Assembly: GCF_002813555.1 (NCBI RefSeq)
Contig: NZ_CP025057.1
Coordinates: forward strand, 310,001-374,000
Origin: Spiroplasma floricola 23-6
Lineage (GTDB): Bacteria; Bacillota_I; Bacilli_A; Mycoplasmatales; Mycoplasmataceae
Direction of reading: 5' to 3'
DNA: 64,000 bases
In this document: positions 32,028 to 42,244 of the stretch, piece after piece
Numbering within the stretch: position 1 is the first letter of the stretch
Layout of the letters: the number at the start of each line of letters is the position of its first letter
Program-made: the position numbers and the translations under genes
The notes under the pieces: generated by a model
Seen by the model: only the letters and a program-made list of their open reading frames with translations
The model's database searches: none
Told to the model about the DNA's origin: nothing

Positions 32028-32847
32028 AATCTTTAATAATAGCTTTGAAATACTATATAATATAAATCCCTTTGAAATTAAAAGTATAAAAAAATCTGGT
32101 GTAGAGATTTTGTATCAAGCTAATGGAAGTTGAGATAAAACTTGACCAATTCTTTTCCCAATTTGTGGAACAATTAATGGTATTTTAGAACATAATGGAA
32201 AACAATTAGGATTAAAAAGACATGGTTTTTTCAATGAAATACAAAACTGAAAAATAATAGAAGAAAGTAATAAAGAAGTTAAAATTGAATATATTTCAAA
32301 TAATGATTTTTATGATATTTATCCTTTTAAATTTTCTATAATCATTGAAATGAACTTAAAAGAAGAGATGTTTTCTTTAAACATAATTGTTAAAAATTTA
32401 GAAAATGAAAAAATGTATTTTTCTATAGGACATCATCCAGGATTTATTTTTAATCAAAATTCAAATTTGAAGTTGTTAGAAGAACAATTATTTACAAATA
32501 AATTTAAATCAGGTTTAGTAGAAACTCTTGAAAAAGACATTTTAATTAAAGAAATTAATCATACAAATATTGATTTTTCTAACAATATATCTTATATGAC
32601 AGATAAATTCAGTGGTAAAGACATACAATTAAATAATAAGAGCATAGAGTTTACCCTTAAAGTTAAGAATTTCAAGAATTTGGTTTTATGAAAGCAAAAT
32701 AATGAAAGTGAATTTATTTGTGTTGAGTATTGAAATGGTATTCCAGATATGTTGGATAAAAAATCAAATGAGATAAAAGATAAACCCGAAATTCTTTCAT
32801 TAGAATCTAATGAAAGTAAAGATTTTTTATTAGAAATTCATTTTTAA
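32020..32847 (+). CDS. Aldose 1-epimerase family protein (LacX-like)
   Basis: 275 residues. Galactose-mutarotase-like beta-sandwich: FPICGTINGILEHNGKQLGLKRHGFFNEI, with the family His in RHGF, and SIGHHPGFIF, the second conserved His cluster. These enzymes interconvert alpha and beta anomers of hexoses; LacX-type members lack a proven substrate. The ATG lies inside the last codons of the MFS-like gene (overlap 8 bases), evidence for translational coupling. Confidence 0.82.
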
Positions 32848-32874
32848 AAAAAAGATGCTATTGCATCTTTTTTC
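32847..32874. terminator. Bidirectional terminator between LacX-like gene and ispG
   Basis: Stem AAAAAAGATGC / GCATCTTTTTT, loop TATT; runs of A and T on both sides allow use from both strands. The ispG stop codon lies within it. Confidence 0.8.
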
Positions 32875-33931
32875 ATTGTTCATAATATTCCATAATTAAT
32901 TTTTTTAATTCTGGAACTAATTCATCTTGTTTAACAGTTTTAAAAATTTTCCCTTTTTTGAAGATTATTCCACCTTTATTTCCCCCAGCAATACCAATAT
33001 CTGCTTGACTTGCTTCACCAGGTCCATTTACTACACAACCAAGTATGGCAACTTTTAATGGAAATTGAAGTTCTTCAACAAATTCTTCAACTTCTTTAAC
33101 AACTTCTCTTAAAGAAAATTCTAATCTTCCACAAGTTGGACATGCGATAACTTCAACCATATTGTGAAAAAGTCCTAATGAATTAAGCAATCTTTTTGCC
33201 ACTTTTATTTCTTCAACGGGATCTTCACTTAAACTTATTCTAATTGTACTTCCAATACCTTTTTGTAATAAATATCCTAGTCCAAAACTAGATTTTATAG
33301 CTCCGTTTAATAAACTTCCTGCTTCTGTTATTCCTAAATGTGCAGGATAATTTCAATTTTCACTTGCCATTTCATAAGCTTCAATTGCCATTAAGGGATC
33401 TGTTGCTTTTAAAGAGTAAATTATATTTCTAAAATCATATTTTTCTAAAATTTCAATATGCTCTCTAAGAGATTCAACCATTGCTTTTGCAGTTCACCCA
33501 TATTTTGCAACCATATTTTTTGGTAAACTTCCAGAATTAACTCCAATTCTAATAGGAATATTTTTTTCTTTACATTTTTCAACAACTGCAATTGTATTTT
33601 CTTCAATTCCAATATTTCCTGGATTAATTCTGATTTTTGCACAACCTGCATCAGCTGCTATTAGAGCAAATTTATAGTTAAAATGAATATCTGCAACAAT
33701 TGGAACAGGAGAGTTGTCAACTATTTCTTTTAATGAATTTGCATCATCAATTCCTAAAACTGCAACTCTAACTATTTGACAGCCTTCTTTAAAAAGAGAG
33801 TTAATTTGTTTTAATGTTTCTTTTACATCATGAGTTTTTGAAGTTGTCATTGATTGAATGACAACTTCATTATTGCCCCCAATTTCAATATTTCCAACTT
33901 TTACTTTTCTAGTATTTAGTCTATTTACCAT
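32858..33931 (-). CDS. ispG: 4-hydroxy-3-methylbut-2-enyl diphosphate synthase IspG
   Basis: 357 residues; the penultimate step of the MEP isoprenoid pathway, an Fe-S enzyme. N-terminal TIM barrel: [52 protein letters not shown]. The C-terminal Fe-S domain has CPTCGR and [10 protein letters not shown], giving the three cluster cysteines. Under the standard code it would stop at TGA 32875-32873; as Trp it continues four codons to TAG inside the terminator hairpin. It needs an electron donor; the small ferredoxin at 47072-47254 is a candidate, by inference. Divergent from the HEPN-like gene. Confidence 0.93.
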
Positions 33932-34059
33932 ATTAATTCCCCATCAAATTGTTTCTCCTAAAATATTATACACTTGTTTTTTTATATGTATTTTTAGATA
34001 TCAAAATAAGAGTATAAAATTATTTTTATGTATAATTAATATAGTAAGAGGTGAAAAAA
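33932..34059. promoter_or_regulatory. Divergent promoter region ispG / HEPN-like gene
   Basis: Two TGTATAAT elements face opposite ways: 33972-33965 on the minus strand toward ispG and 34029-34036 on the plus strand toward 34060. No clear -35 sequences. Confidence 0.5.
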
Positions 34060-34899
34060 GTGTCAAAAAAAACTACATTAAAAGATATAGTTCAAATTAA
34101 TAAAATACTTACCTCTAAACAATACAACTCATTAGAAGAATTTGATGAATATAGTAATATTATTCAAGAATATGTAGATGATACTTTCTTTAAAAATAAT
34201 GCTATTGTTGAAAAATTAGTGCAATATTGTGAAAAGAGCAGTAGATATTTAGATATTAATTTTAAATTTTTAAGTGGAATTGAGTTAAAAACAGAAGATG
34301 TTCACAATTATTTATCAATTACTAAAAAAGCTATTGAAAAAGCAATTTTTGTAGAAGATAGTATTTTTGAACAGTCAATATTTGTAGAAATCAAAAGTAT
34401 TTTCAAATATTTTTTAGAAAAAAGTTATGAGTTAGAAGCACTAAAAAATTACGAAACTTTGTATGGAATAAATTCATTAGAATTTCATCAACAAAATGAA
34501 AGTTTTAAATATCTTTATACAATATTTGATAAACTTACTTATATTGCAAGGCATTTAAATGACAAATATTGTAAAAGAGAAAATAATCTCACAGAAGCAT
34601 TAAAATTTTCAAATGACTTTTTAAAAGATATTTCTTTTTTAACAAATAATGCAAGTGATTTTCAAAAACTAAGTGACATTATTGATCAAATAACTTATTC
34701 AAAAGCTTGACACTATATTAGAAGATTGAGAAACTCTATAGAACACGATTTTGTAGATCCATCTTATAGATACAATATTTGTTTTTCTTTACAATTATTA
34801 TTTATAATTATTGGTAGAATAATTTTAGCATTAAATAAATATATTCAATCTGAAAGTGAAGTTAGAAAAACTTTGGACAATTTAAAACAACAAAAATAA
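34060..34899 (+). CDS. Unknown protein with HEPN-like Rx4H motif
   Basis: 279 residues, all-helical in appearance, not recognised as a named family. Near the C-terminus YIRRLRNSIEHDF contains R224-N-S-I-E-H229, the Rx4H pattern of HEPN ribonuclease or HEPN-like domains, in a helix followed by a hydrophobic helix. HEPN proteins are often RNases or nucleotidyltransferase partners, but the motif alone is weak. GTG start at 34060 chosen because GAGGTG at 34049 is the ribosome site; an upstream in-frame GTG at 34051 lacks one. The scpA gene follows within 25 bases. Confidence 0.6.
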
Positions 34900-34922
34900 G
34901 TTTAAAATGAAAGGGTACATAA

Positions 34923-35666
34923 ATGGATAAGTGAAATAAAATAGAATTAAATAATTTTAATGGACCTTTAGATTTATTGCTTCATTTAATTAAAGATAAA
35001 GAAATGGATATAATGGATATTAATCTTTTTGACTTATCTTCACAATATATTTCTTATATTAAAAAATATGAAGATTTAAATATTGAAATAGCAAGTGAAT
35101 ACCTAGTTATGGCTGCTTATTTAATAGAATTAAAGTCAAAATTATTAATACCAAAAGAAGAAGTTGAAATTGATTCAAATTATGAAGAACAAGAACGAGA
35201 TGAATTAATTAGAAGGTTAATGGAATATCATAAAATTAAAGAAGTTACAGACTTCTTTAAAACTAAACAAGAAGAATTTTTAAAGACTTTTAGTAAATCA
35301 AAAAGTATTATAAAAATCTCAAAAATAGATGATGATAAATTACCATTAGCAGAAAATAATATTGATATTGAAAAATTCTCAAATATCTTTTTAAGAGCTA
35401 TTGAAAAGAATAAGTTTAAAAAAATGGAAGTGAATACAATTACTTCTGTTGAAATATCACCAGAAGAAGTTGCAGAAGATATTATAATTTTCTTAAATAA
35501 TAATAATATTAAAGAAATTGAATTAGGGAAACTTATTGAAATAAAAGAATTTTCAATAAAAATGATGGTAGCAACATTTTTGGCAGTTTTAGATTTAGCA
35601 GCTAAGAAATTTATTTCACTATCTCAAGATCAAGAAGAAGTAATTGTCAAATATTTAGATTGTTAA
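34923..35666 (+). CDS. scpA: Segregation and condensation protein A
   Basis: 247-residue kleisin of the SMC-ScpA-ScpB condensin. The N-terminus WNKIELNNFNGPLDLLLHLIKDKEMDIMDI is highly typical and the C-terminal winged helix (IKEIELGKLIEIKE...) binds the SMC head. ATG 34923 and a TGA Trp at codon 4 precede the first long standard-code frame. scpB follows 14 bases later, the usual operon. Confidence 0.95.
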
Positions 35667-35680
35667 AAGGGAGGTAAATT

Positions 35681-36238
35681 ATGGATAATAAAAAAAGAAT
35701 GTCAATTATTGAAGGACTATTATTTGTAAATGGTGATGAAGGAACTTCAATTGAAGATCTTCAATTCATTTTAGGTGATATCAAAGAAAATGAAATTAGC
35801 GATTTAATTGATCAACTAATTAAGAAATACAGTAAAGACGATTCGTCAGGATTAAGTATTCAAAAGTTTGCTAAAAATAGATATAGAATGATTACAAAAA
35901 AAGAAAATGCTGATTTTTATGCAAAACTTGCAAATGTTAAAACTGAATCAAAATTATCAACTGCAAGTATTGAAACATTATCTATAATTGCTTATAGAGG
36001 ACCAATTTCAAAAGCAAATGTTGAAGAAATTAGAGGAGTAAATTGTGAAGCAATTTTCTACAAACTTAAATTAAGAAATTTAATTAAAGAAGCTGGTAAG
36101 TCTGATGAAGTTGGAAAACCAATGTTATATAAAGTTACACAAGACTTTTTAAAGTATTTTAATTTAAATAGTTTAGATGAATTACCTAAACTAAAAGAAA
36201 CAATAGAAGAAGAAAAAGAAATTTTCACTAGAGGTTAA
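35681..36238 (+). CDS. scpB: Segregation and condensation protein B
   Basis: 185 residues; two winged-helix domains that dimerise on ScpA. Signature pieces: IIEGLLFVNGDEGTSIEDLQ, LSTASIETLSIIAYRGPISKANVEEIRGVN and KLRNLIKEAG. Starts after GGGAGG. Linked to scpA and to rluB, as in Firmicutes. Confidence 0.95.
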   Translation: MDNKKRMSIIEGLLFVNGDEGTSIEDLQFILGDIKENEISDLIDQLIKKYSKDDSSGLSIQKFAKNRYRMITKKENADFYAKLANVKTESKLSTASIETLSIIAYRGPISKANVEEIRGVNCEAIFYKLKLRNLIKEAGKSDEVGKPMLYKVTQDFLKYFNLNSLDELPKLKETIEEEKEIFTRG

Positions 36239-36240
36239 TA

Positions 36241-36990
36241 ATGGAAGAAAGATTGCAAAAAATTATTGCCACTAGGGGATATTGCTCAAGAAGAAGAGCA
36301 GAAGAACTTATTGTGCAAGGTAAAGTAAAAGTTAATGGTAAAATTATAAAGGAGCTAGGTTCAAAATTTGATCCAAATGTTAAAATTGATATCAATAATA
36401 AAAGTGTAGAAGAAGTAAAAGAAAAAGTTTATTATTTATTTAATAAACCAAGATTAGTTTTAACAACAATGTATGATCCAAAAGATAGAAAAACTGTAGC
36501 AGAATTCTTTAAGGATTCAAAATTAAGAGTTTATCCTGTTGGAAGATTAGACTATGATGTTTCTGGAGCACTTATTATGACAAATGATGGTGAGTTTGCA
36601 AATTTTGTAATGCATCCAAAATATGAATTTAGAAAAACATATCAAGCTCTTTGTAAGGGTAAAGTACACAAATATCAAATTAAACAGCTTATTGATGGTG
36701 TTCTTATAGATGATAATTATAAGACAAAGGCAATTCAGTCAAGACTTTTAAAATATGATGAAGAATATGATGAGTCTGTAATAGAATTAACAATTGCTGA
36801 AGGTAGAAAACATCATGTTAAAAAAATGCTAATAGCAGCAGATATTTATTTGAAAAAATTAAAAAGAACTCAAATAGAGTTTTTAACAATAGAGGAACTA
36901 CCAATTGGTAAATTTAGAGAATTAAAATCTCATGAAATTAAACAATTTTATGGAATTTACAATTCATTGAAAGTTAAAAGAGGTAAGTAA
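36241..36990 (+). CDS. rluB: 23S rRNA pseudouridine synthase RluB-like
   Basis: 249 residues. S4 RNA-binding domain at the N-terminus (RLQKIIATRGYCSRRRAEELIVQGKVKVNG), then the RsuA/RluB catalytic domain with VGRLDYDVSGALIMTNDG (catalytic Asp in GRLD), KTYQALCKG and EGRKHHVKKML. The location after scpAB supports RluB (U2605-type) over RsuA. ATG is 2 bases after the scpB stop and the next gene begins at once after its stop, so the whole block is one operon. Confidence 0.9.
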   Translation: MEERLQKIIATRGYCSRRRAEELIVQGKVKVNGKIIKELGSKFDPNVKIDINNKSVEEVKEKVYYLFNKPRLVLTTMYDPKDRKTVAEFFKDSKLRVYPVGRLDYDVSGALIMTNDGEFANFVMHPKYEFRKTYQALCKGKVHKYQIKQLIDGVLIDDNYKTKAIQSRLLKYDEEYDESVIELTIAEGRKHHVKKMLIAADIYLKKLKRTQIEFLTIEELPIGKFRELKSHEIKQFYGIYNSLKVKRGK

Positions 36991-37608
36991 ATGAGAATAG
37001 CTATTTTTGGTACAGTAGGTGCAGGTAAATCTACTGTAAGTGAAGAAATATCAAAAAAATTAGGATACAAGGTATTTCCAGAACCGATTGACAATAACCC
37101 ATATTTTGATGATTATTATAAAGATAGAAAAGCAAATGTTTTTAAAATGCAAATATATATGCTAACAGCAAGAAGTCAACAATTAATGGAAGCTGAGGAA
37201 CTAAAAAATGTAATTTTTGACAGAACAATATTGGAAGATCCAATTTTTGTGGCAACCAATCATGATACAGGTGCAATGAATGATATTGATTATAAAACAT
37301 ACACAGATTTTTATGAAAATGTTGTTGTTCCAAATTTATCTGATAGAGGAAAATTTGATTTAGTAATTTATTTAAAAGTTTCAACAGATAAAGCAATTCA
37401 AAGAATTAGAGAAAGAGGAAGATATCAAGAATTTGATTCTCCAAGAGAATATTGGGATGTTTTGAATAAAAATTATGATAATTTTTTTGAAAAAAGAAAA
37501 CATATGTTTGATTTTTTAGTAGTTGATGCAGAAACTGATGATTTAGAAGAAAAAATGCAATTTATAATGAATAAAATTTATGAAAAAGATTCTACTTTAA
37601 AGAAATAA
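36991..37608 (+). CDS. Deoxynucleoside kinase (dAK/dGK type)
   Basis: 205 residues. P-loop GTVGAGKST at 7-15; PEPIDNNPYFDDYY and FDRTILEDPIF (the DR motif with catalytic Glu/Asp region); RIRERGRYQE lid. Family: monophosphorylating deoxyadenosine/deoxyguanosine kinases used by mollicutes for deoxynucleotide salvage. The exact nucleoside cannot be told from sequence. EYWDV uses TGG, one of few TGG Trp codons here. ATG abuts the rluB stop codon. Confidence 0.9.
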   Translation: MRIAIFGTVGAGKSTVSEEISKKLGYKVFPEPIDNNPYFDDYYKDRKANVFKMQIYMLTARSQQLMEAEELKNVIFDRTILEDPIFVATNHDTGAMNDIDYKTYTDFYENVVVPNLSDRGKFDLVIYLKVSTDKAIQRIRERGRYQEFDSPREYWDVLNKNYDNFFEKRKHMFDFLVVDAETDDLEEKMQFIMNKIYEKDSTLKK

Positions 37609-37870
37609 TAATTAATGCAATAGCAAAATAAGACATTTAAATTATTAAAATTTTTTAATATAGTTTTTATTGATTAATTATTATAAATTATAGTTACTTT
37701 ATAATTTGGTTATATATTTTTAGTGACTTTAATAATTTTGATAATTCTTGAAATAATTGGAAATATAAGTTAAAGGAATTTATCTTTTTTAAGATATTAT
37801 TTTTTATGATTTTTATTTTTTATAAATAAAAAGTATAATATAAAAAGTTATTAAAATAGGAGAATTAAAT
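37609..37870 (+). other. AT-rich intergenic region with yebC promoter element
   Basis: Nothing coding seen. TATAAT at 37834-37839, 32 bases before yebC, is the only clear element; no clear terminator for the upstream operon. Confidence 0.4.
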
Positions 37871-38587
37871 ATGGGAAGAGCACATGAAGTTAGAAAAGCA
37901 AGTATGGAAAAAACTGCTGCAATGAAATCAGCAATTTATGGAAGAGCTTCAAAAGAAATATATATGGCAGCAAAAGCTGGAAGTAAAGATCCAGAAGCAA
38001 ATTTAGCACTTAGAAGTGCAATAGATAAAGCTAAATCAAAACAAGTACCAGCTGATGTTATTCAAAGAGCAATAAAAAAAGCTGAAGGTGGAGATGCAGA
38101 TAACTATACTTCAAATAGATATGAAGGATATGGTCCTGGAAATTCAATGATAATAGTTGATTCACTTACAAATAATGTTAATAGAGCAATTGCAGAAATA
38201 AGAGATGCATTTAATAAAAATGGGGGAAAAATTGCAAATAGTGGTGCAGTTTCTCATTCATTTCAAGCAACAAGTATATTTGCATTTGAAAATAAAAGTG
38301 TTGAAGAAATCTTAGAGCTTTTAATGGAAACAGATTGTGAAGTAAATGATGTTCTTGAAGAAGAAGGTTTAACAGTTGTCTATGCACCATTTCAAGCATT
38401 TAATGCAATTAAAACAGCATTAGATAATGTAGGAATTAAAGATTATAAAATGGCTGAAACAACAATGTTAGCTGATGAAATGATTACAATTGTGAACTCT
38501 GAAGAAAAAGCAAAATTTGATAAATTAATGGATAAATTAAATGAGTTAGAAGATGTTCAAGATATTTATCATAACGTTGAAAATTAA
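37871..38587 (+). CDS. yebC: YebC/PmpR (TACO1) family protein
   Basis: 238 residues. MGRAHEVRKASMEKTAAMKSAIYGRASKEI is the YeeN-like subtype of the YebC family; GPGNSMIIVDSLTNNVNRAIAEIRDAF and VVYAPFQAFNAIKTAL are typical. Members were called transcription regulators and are now known to relieve ribosome pausing at difficult motifs such as polyproline (shown for YebC/YeeN in other bacteria). ATG after AGGAG. Confidence 0.93.
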   Translation: MGRAHEVRKASMEKTAAMKSAIYGRASKEIYMAAKAGSKDPEANLALRSAIDKAKSKQVPADVIQRAIKKAEGGDADNYTSNRYEGYGPGNSMIIVDSLTNNVNRAIAEIRDAFNKNGGKIANSGAVSHSFQATSIFAFENKSVEEILELLMETDCEVNDVLEEEGLTVVYAPFQAFNAIKTALDNVGIKDYKMAETTMLADEMITIVNSEEKAKFDKLMDKLNELEDVQDIYHNVEN

Positions 38588-38644
38588 ATTATAGTAAAAA
38601 AAGAACTACAAATTTAAATTAAATAATAAAATAAATTAAAGAAA

Positions 38645-38673
38645 AATGGGCTTAAATAGGTCTATTTTTTATT
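38645..38673 (+). terminator. Terminator after yebC
   Basis: AAATGGGCTTAAATAGGTCTATTT: a stem with G-U pairs followed by T run. Confidence 0.55.
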
Positions 38674-38727
38674 TATATAGTTATTGTGCAATAAAAAAAG
38701 TTTTTTATTTTCTTATTTTATATTTAA

Positions 38728-38970
38728 AAAAACTATTTTGAGATTTTCTTGTTAAAAATCAACTTAGGAAAAACTCTATATACTAATGAGAAATTATTTA
38801 AAAATAGTAATTTATTAACTATCAAATTTTTCCCAAATACGAATAATATTCCTTTAAATATTACTTTAAAAACTTATTTGGAATATGTTGGATTTAGATT
38901 AGGAATAGAGTTAAAAACAATTGAAGATTCAAAGAAAAAATCCTGTAAAATGACTAAAATGAAAAAATAA
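38728..38970 (+). pseudogene. Remnant resembling the C-terminus of an XRE-type antitoxin
   Basis: An open frame (stop at 38725) without ATG or ribosome site gives about 80 residues including NITLKTYLEYVGFRLGIELK. That resembles the end of HTH_3/HigA-like antitoxins (SLKTLLKYAKALGIELK type), where a helix is followed by LGxxL. No toxin is recognisable. It may be a decayed toxin-antitoxin locus; evidence is one short motif. Confidence 0.35.
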
Positions 38971-39096
38971 GAAAAAATAAATTAAAGGAATTATCTGCTA
39001 GATTAAAGAAAAAGTAATTATGATAAACATTTTATTTAGAAGGTTCAAAAATAATAATTTTTGATGAGTCAAAAACAGATTTAAATAAGGTTTCAA
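38971..39096. other. Degenerate sequence
   Basis: Short frames broken by TAA/TAG, for example ELSARLKKK then a stop and FYLEGSKIIIFDESKTDL. It looks like decayed coding DNA, continuing from the remnant before it. Confidence 0.35.
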
Positions 39097-39131
39097 AAAA
39101 AGAACTTAGAATATTTTTCTAAGCTCTTTTA
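39097..39131 (-). terminator. Terminator after the M13 peptidase gene
   Basis: Stem AGAACTTAGA / TCTAAGCTCT with A and T runs at both sides; can act on the minus strand. Confidence 0.7.
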
Positions 39132-39146
39132 TTAATATATTTTTTA

Positions 39147-41048
39147 CTATCAGATTTTAATTCTTTTTTCTTTTTCTAAATACATTTCATCACCAGGTTG
39201 AGTATTATAAACTTCGTGGAAATCATCAATGTTGATTAATACTCCATTACATCTAAATTCTTCTGGAGAATGTGGATCAATTAATAATCTAGTATTTTTC
39301 AATTCATCTGTAGATTTTCTCATTCAAATTTTTGCATAATTTTCAAAAAATAATTTAATATCTTCTTTACATTGTTCTTTGCAAATATCTAATGCTGCTG
39401 CAACTCCACTTAGATCCCCAATATTTTCTCCTAATGTTAATTTACCATTTACATTAGTTCCATTAATTTCATATTTATTGTATTGTTCTACTAATTTTTC
39501 TGTTCTCAAACTATATTGTTTATAATCTTCTTCTGTTCATCAATTTTCAAAGTTACCATTTTTATCAAATTTACTTCCTTCATCATCAAATCCATGGCTT
39601 ACTTCATGACCAATTACTGCACCAATTCCACCAAGATTTCTAGCTTTTGGCTCTTTAATATCATAGAATGGTTTTTGCAATATTCCTGCAGGGAAACAAA
39701 TTTCGTTTGAACTAGGGTTGTAATATGCGTTAACTGTTTGAGGATTCATATATCATTTTGTTTTATCTACTGGCAGATTAATTTCTTTTAATTCTTTTTC
39801 AAGAAAATGCTTTGATAGGTTTACTAGATTTTGATATAAACTTCCACCTTGTTCATAGCTTTTTATTTCAATTTTTGAATAATCTTCAAATTTATCTGGA
39901 TAACCAATTTTTATTGTAAATGAATTTAATTTATCAATTGCTTTTTCTTTTGTTGTTTGACTCATTCATTCTAAATTATTAATTCTTTTTGAATAAACTT
40001 TAATTAGATCTTTTACTATTTTTAAAACATCTTCTTTTGCTTCTTCTGAGAAGTGCTTTTTAATGTATTCTTTTCCTAATAATTCTCCAAGAGTGGAACT
40101 TGTAAATTCTACAGCTCTATCTATTTCTGGTTTCATTTCTTTTACACCACTAAATACACTTGAGTATTTAAAATTTTCTTCATACAAGTCTAAACTTAAT
40201 ACTGAAGAAGAAGCCACTAGTGTTTTTATTTTCAAGAAATCTTTTAAATCTTCTAAACTTATATTATTTAGCATTTCATTTAATTTTTTCATAAATTTAG
40301 GTTCAAACAATATAAAGATTGCAGCTTTTGCATATCCTATTTCAGTTAAATATTCTTCTCAATTAATAAATGGACAATGATTAGTTAATTCTTTTAGTGT
40401 AACTACATTATAAATATTTTCAGGACTTCTAAGTTCTTCTTGTTTTAACATACTTTGTGATATTTCTTTTTCAAAGTTATAAATTAAATCAAAAATGCTT
40501 TTTGTATTGAATTTTAATTTTGAAATTTTTGCTACATTTTCTAAGTAAGTTTTATAACCAGCTTTAATGTCTTTATGTCTTGGATGATTTTCATCATAAA
40601 AATCTCTATCTGTCATTCCCAATCCCATTGATCCTATCATTAAAGCTCTCACATCACTGTTTTTAAAATCAGAATCTACTGATTTAGAATGAAAAAATGA
40701 TATATTAAATTTTTTAAAACAATCTATTAAGAGACTAGTAAAATCTTCTTTTTTGTTTAATGAATCAATTTTAGAAATAATATCTTTAATTGGTTCAATT
40801 CCTTGTTTGTTTCTCATTTCTTGGTTTAAATAGTTTTTGAATAAATTGATAATTTTTTCTTGATCTGAGTTTAACTTTTTTTCATTATCTTTAAATTCTA
40901 GTATCATTTCTTTAATATCATCAATTGATTTTTTATGTAACATTTCAAAACTACCTCATGATGGATAACCACTTGGTAATTCTGTATTGTCAATTCATTC
41001 TTTGTTTATATGTTCAAAGAAATTATCTTGTTCTCTTATTTTTGACAT
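39147..41048 (-). CDS. pepO: M13 family metallopeptidase (PepO-like)
   Basis: 633 residues; neprilysin-type zinc endopeptidase, cytoplasmic here (no signal peptide). Motifs: [21 protein letters not shown] (NAYY substrate site), [13 protein letters not shown] (HExxH) and GENIGDLSG (third zinc ligand Glu). With TGA as Trp the protein ends KIW before TAG, matching the C-terminal Trp typical of M13. Start ATG 41048 follows AGGAGAAA. Probably degrades peptides to amino acids. Confidence 0.93.
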
Positions 41049-41151
41049 AATTTTTCTCCTTTTATATATAAGATTATAAGACTAATATCAAAATAAACAA
41101 TAGTAATGAAAATAATCTTATATTAACTATAATTAAGTGATTCAAATATTT

Positions 41152-41160
41152 TGCTATAAT
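41152..41160 (+). promoter_or_regulatory. Extended -10 of glpX
   Basis: TGCTATAAT, 24 bases before the start codon. Confidence 0.5.
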
Positions 41161-41183
41161 CATTATAAATAAGAGGTATTAAA

Positions 41184-42203
41184 ATGAACAGAGATATAGT
41201 TTTGTTGAGAACTGTTGAAGTAGTTGCTATTGCTTCATATAAATATATTGGAAAAAAAGATAAAAATTTAGTTGATAAAGCTGCTGTTGAAGCATTTGAG
41301 GTTATGTTAAAAAATGAAAAAGGTTTTAGATTAAAAGTAGTCAATGGAGAAGGTGAATTAGATCAAGCTCCAATGTTATTTGTGGGACAACTACTTGGTG
41401 ATTTAGAAGATCCAAGTGTTATGACCTATGATGTTAGTGTTGATCCAGTAGAAGGAACTCATCCTGCTGCTTACAATTTTGCAGGAAGTATTGCAACAAT
41501 TGCATTTTCAAGAGAAAATACTATGTTACAACTACCAGAAATGTATATGGAAAAGTTATTTGTTAGTACAGAATTTATTAATGAAATTGATTTAAAAAAA
41601 GGAATAGTAGAATCAATTAAAAATATGCAAAAAAAAGTTAATCGAAAAGACTTAAAATGTATTATCTTAGATAAACCTCGACATAAAGAAATTATTAAAA
41701 AAATGAATGATCTAGGAATAATTATAAGACTTATTCAAGATGGAGATGTTCTAGCTGCAATTGATGTGGTAAATGGAGATGCTGATTTTGTTTATGGAAT
41801 TGGGGGAGCTCCTGAAGGTTCTTTAATGGCAGCTCTTGCAATCTCTGCTGGATGTAAAATGCAATCAAAACTTGTAAAATATAAAGATATTTGACCAAAT
41901 GAAAAAGAAAGTGAAGCAAGAATGAAAAAAGAAACAGCTTGACTTGAAAAACACAATTTAGATTTTGACTCAATTTTAGAAGATTTGGATTTAGTAGCAG
42001 ATCATAGAACTAGATTTTTTGCAGCAGGTTTAACAGCTGGAGGAAGCTTAAAACCAGTTGATTATAAAAATGGTAAATTTTATGTAAATGCATTTATGTC
42101 TTCACATGGAATTGTAAGAAATTTTAATTCTGTTTATGATGTAAAAAAAGTAAATGATTTAAAACCTGAAATTAAATTTTTATTTGATAAATATAAAAGA
42201 TAA
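41184..42203 (+). CDS. glpX: Class II fructose-1,6-bisphosphatase GlpX-like
   Basis: 339 residues. LRTVEVVAIASYKYIGKKDKNLVDKAAVEAF, YDVSVDPVEGTHPAAYN (metal site DPVEGT), and GIGGAPEGSLMAALAISAGCKMQ are GlpX signatures. The enzyme hydrolyses fructose 1,6-bisphosphate, a gluconeogenic step not expected to matter in a fermenting mollicute, so another phosphatase role is possible. The family normally has GAPEG, which is intact. Starts after AAGAGG. Confidence 0.92.
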
Positions 42204-42244
42204 TTTTTAAAAAAATATAATATACTAAAAGAGAAGGTGAATTT

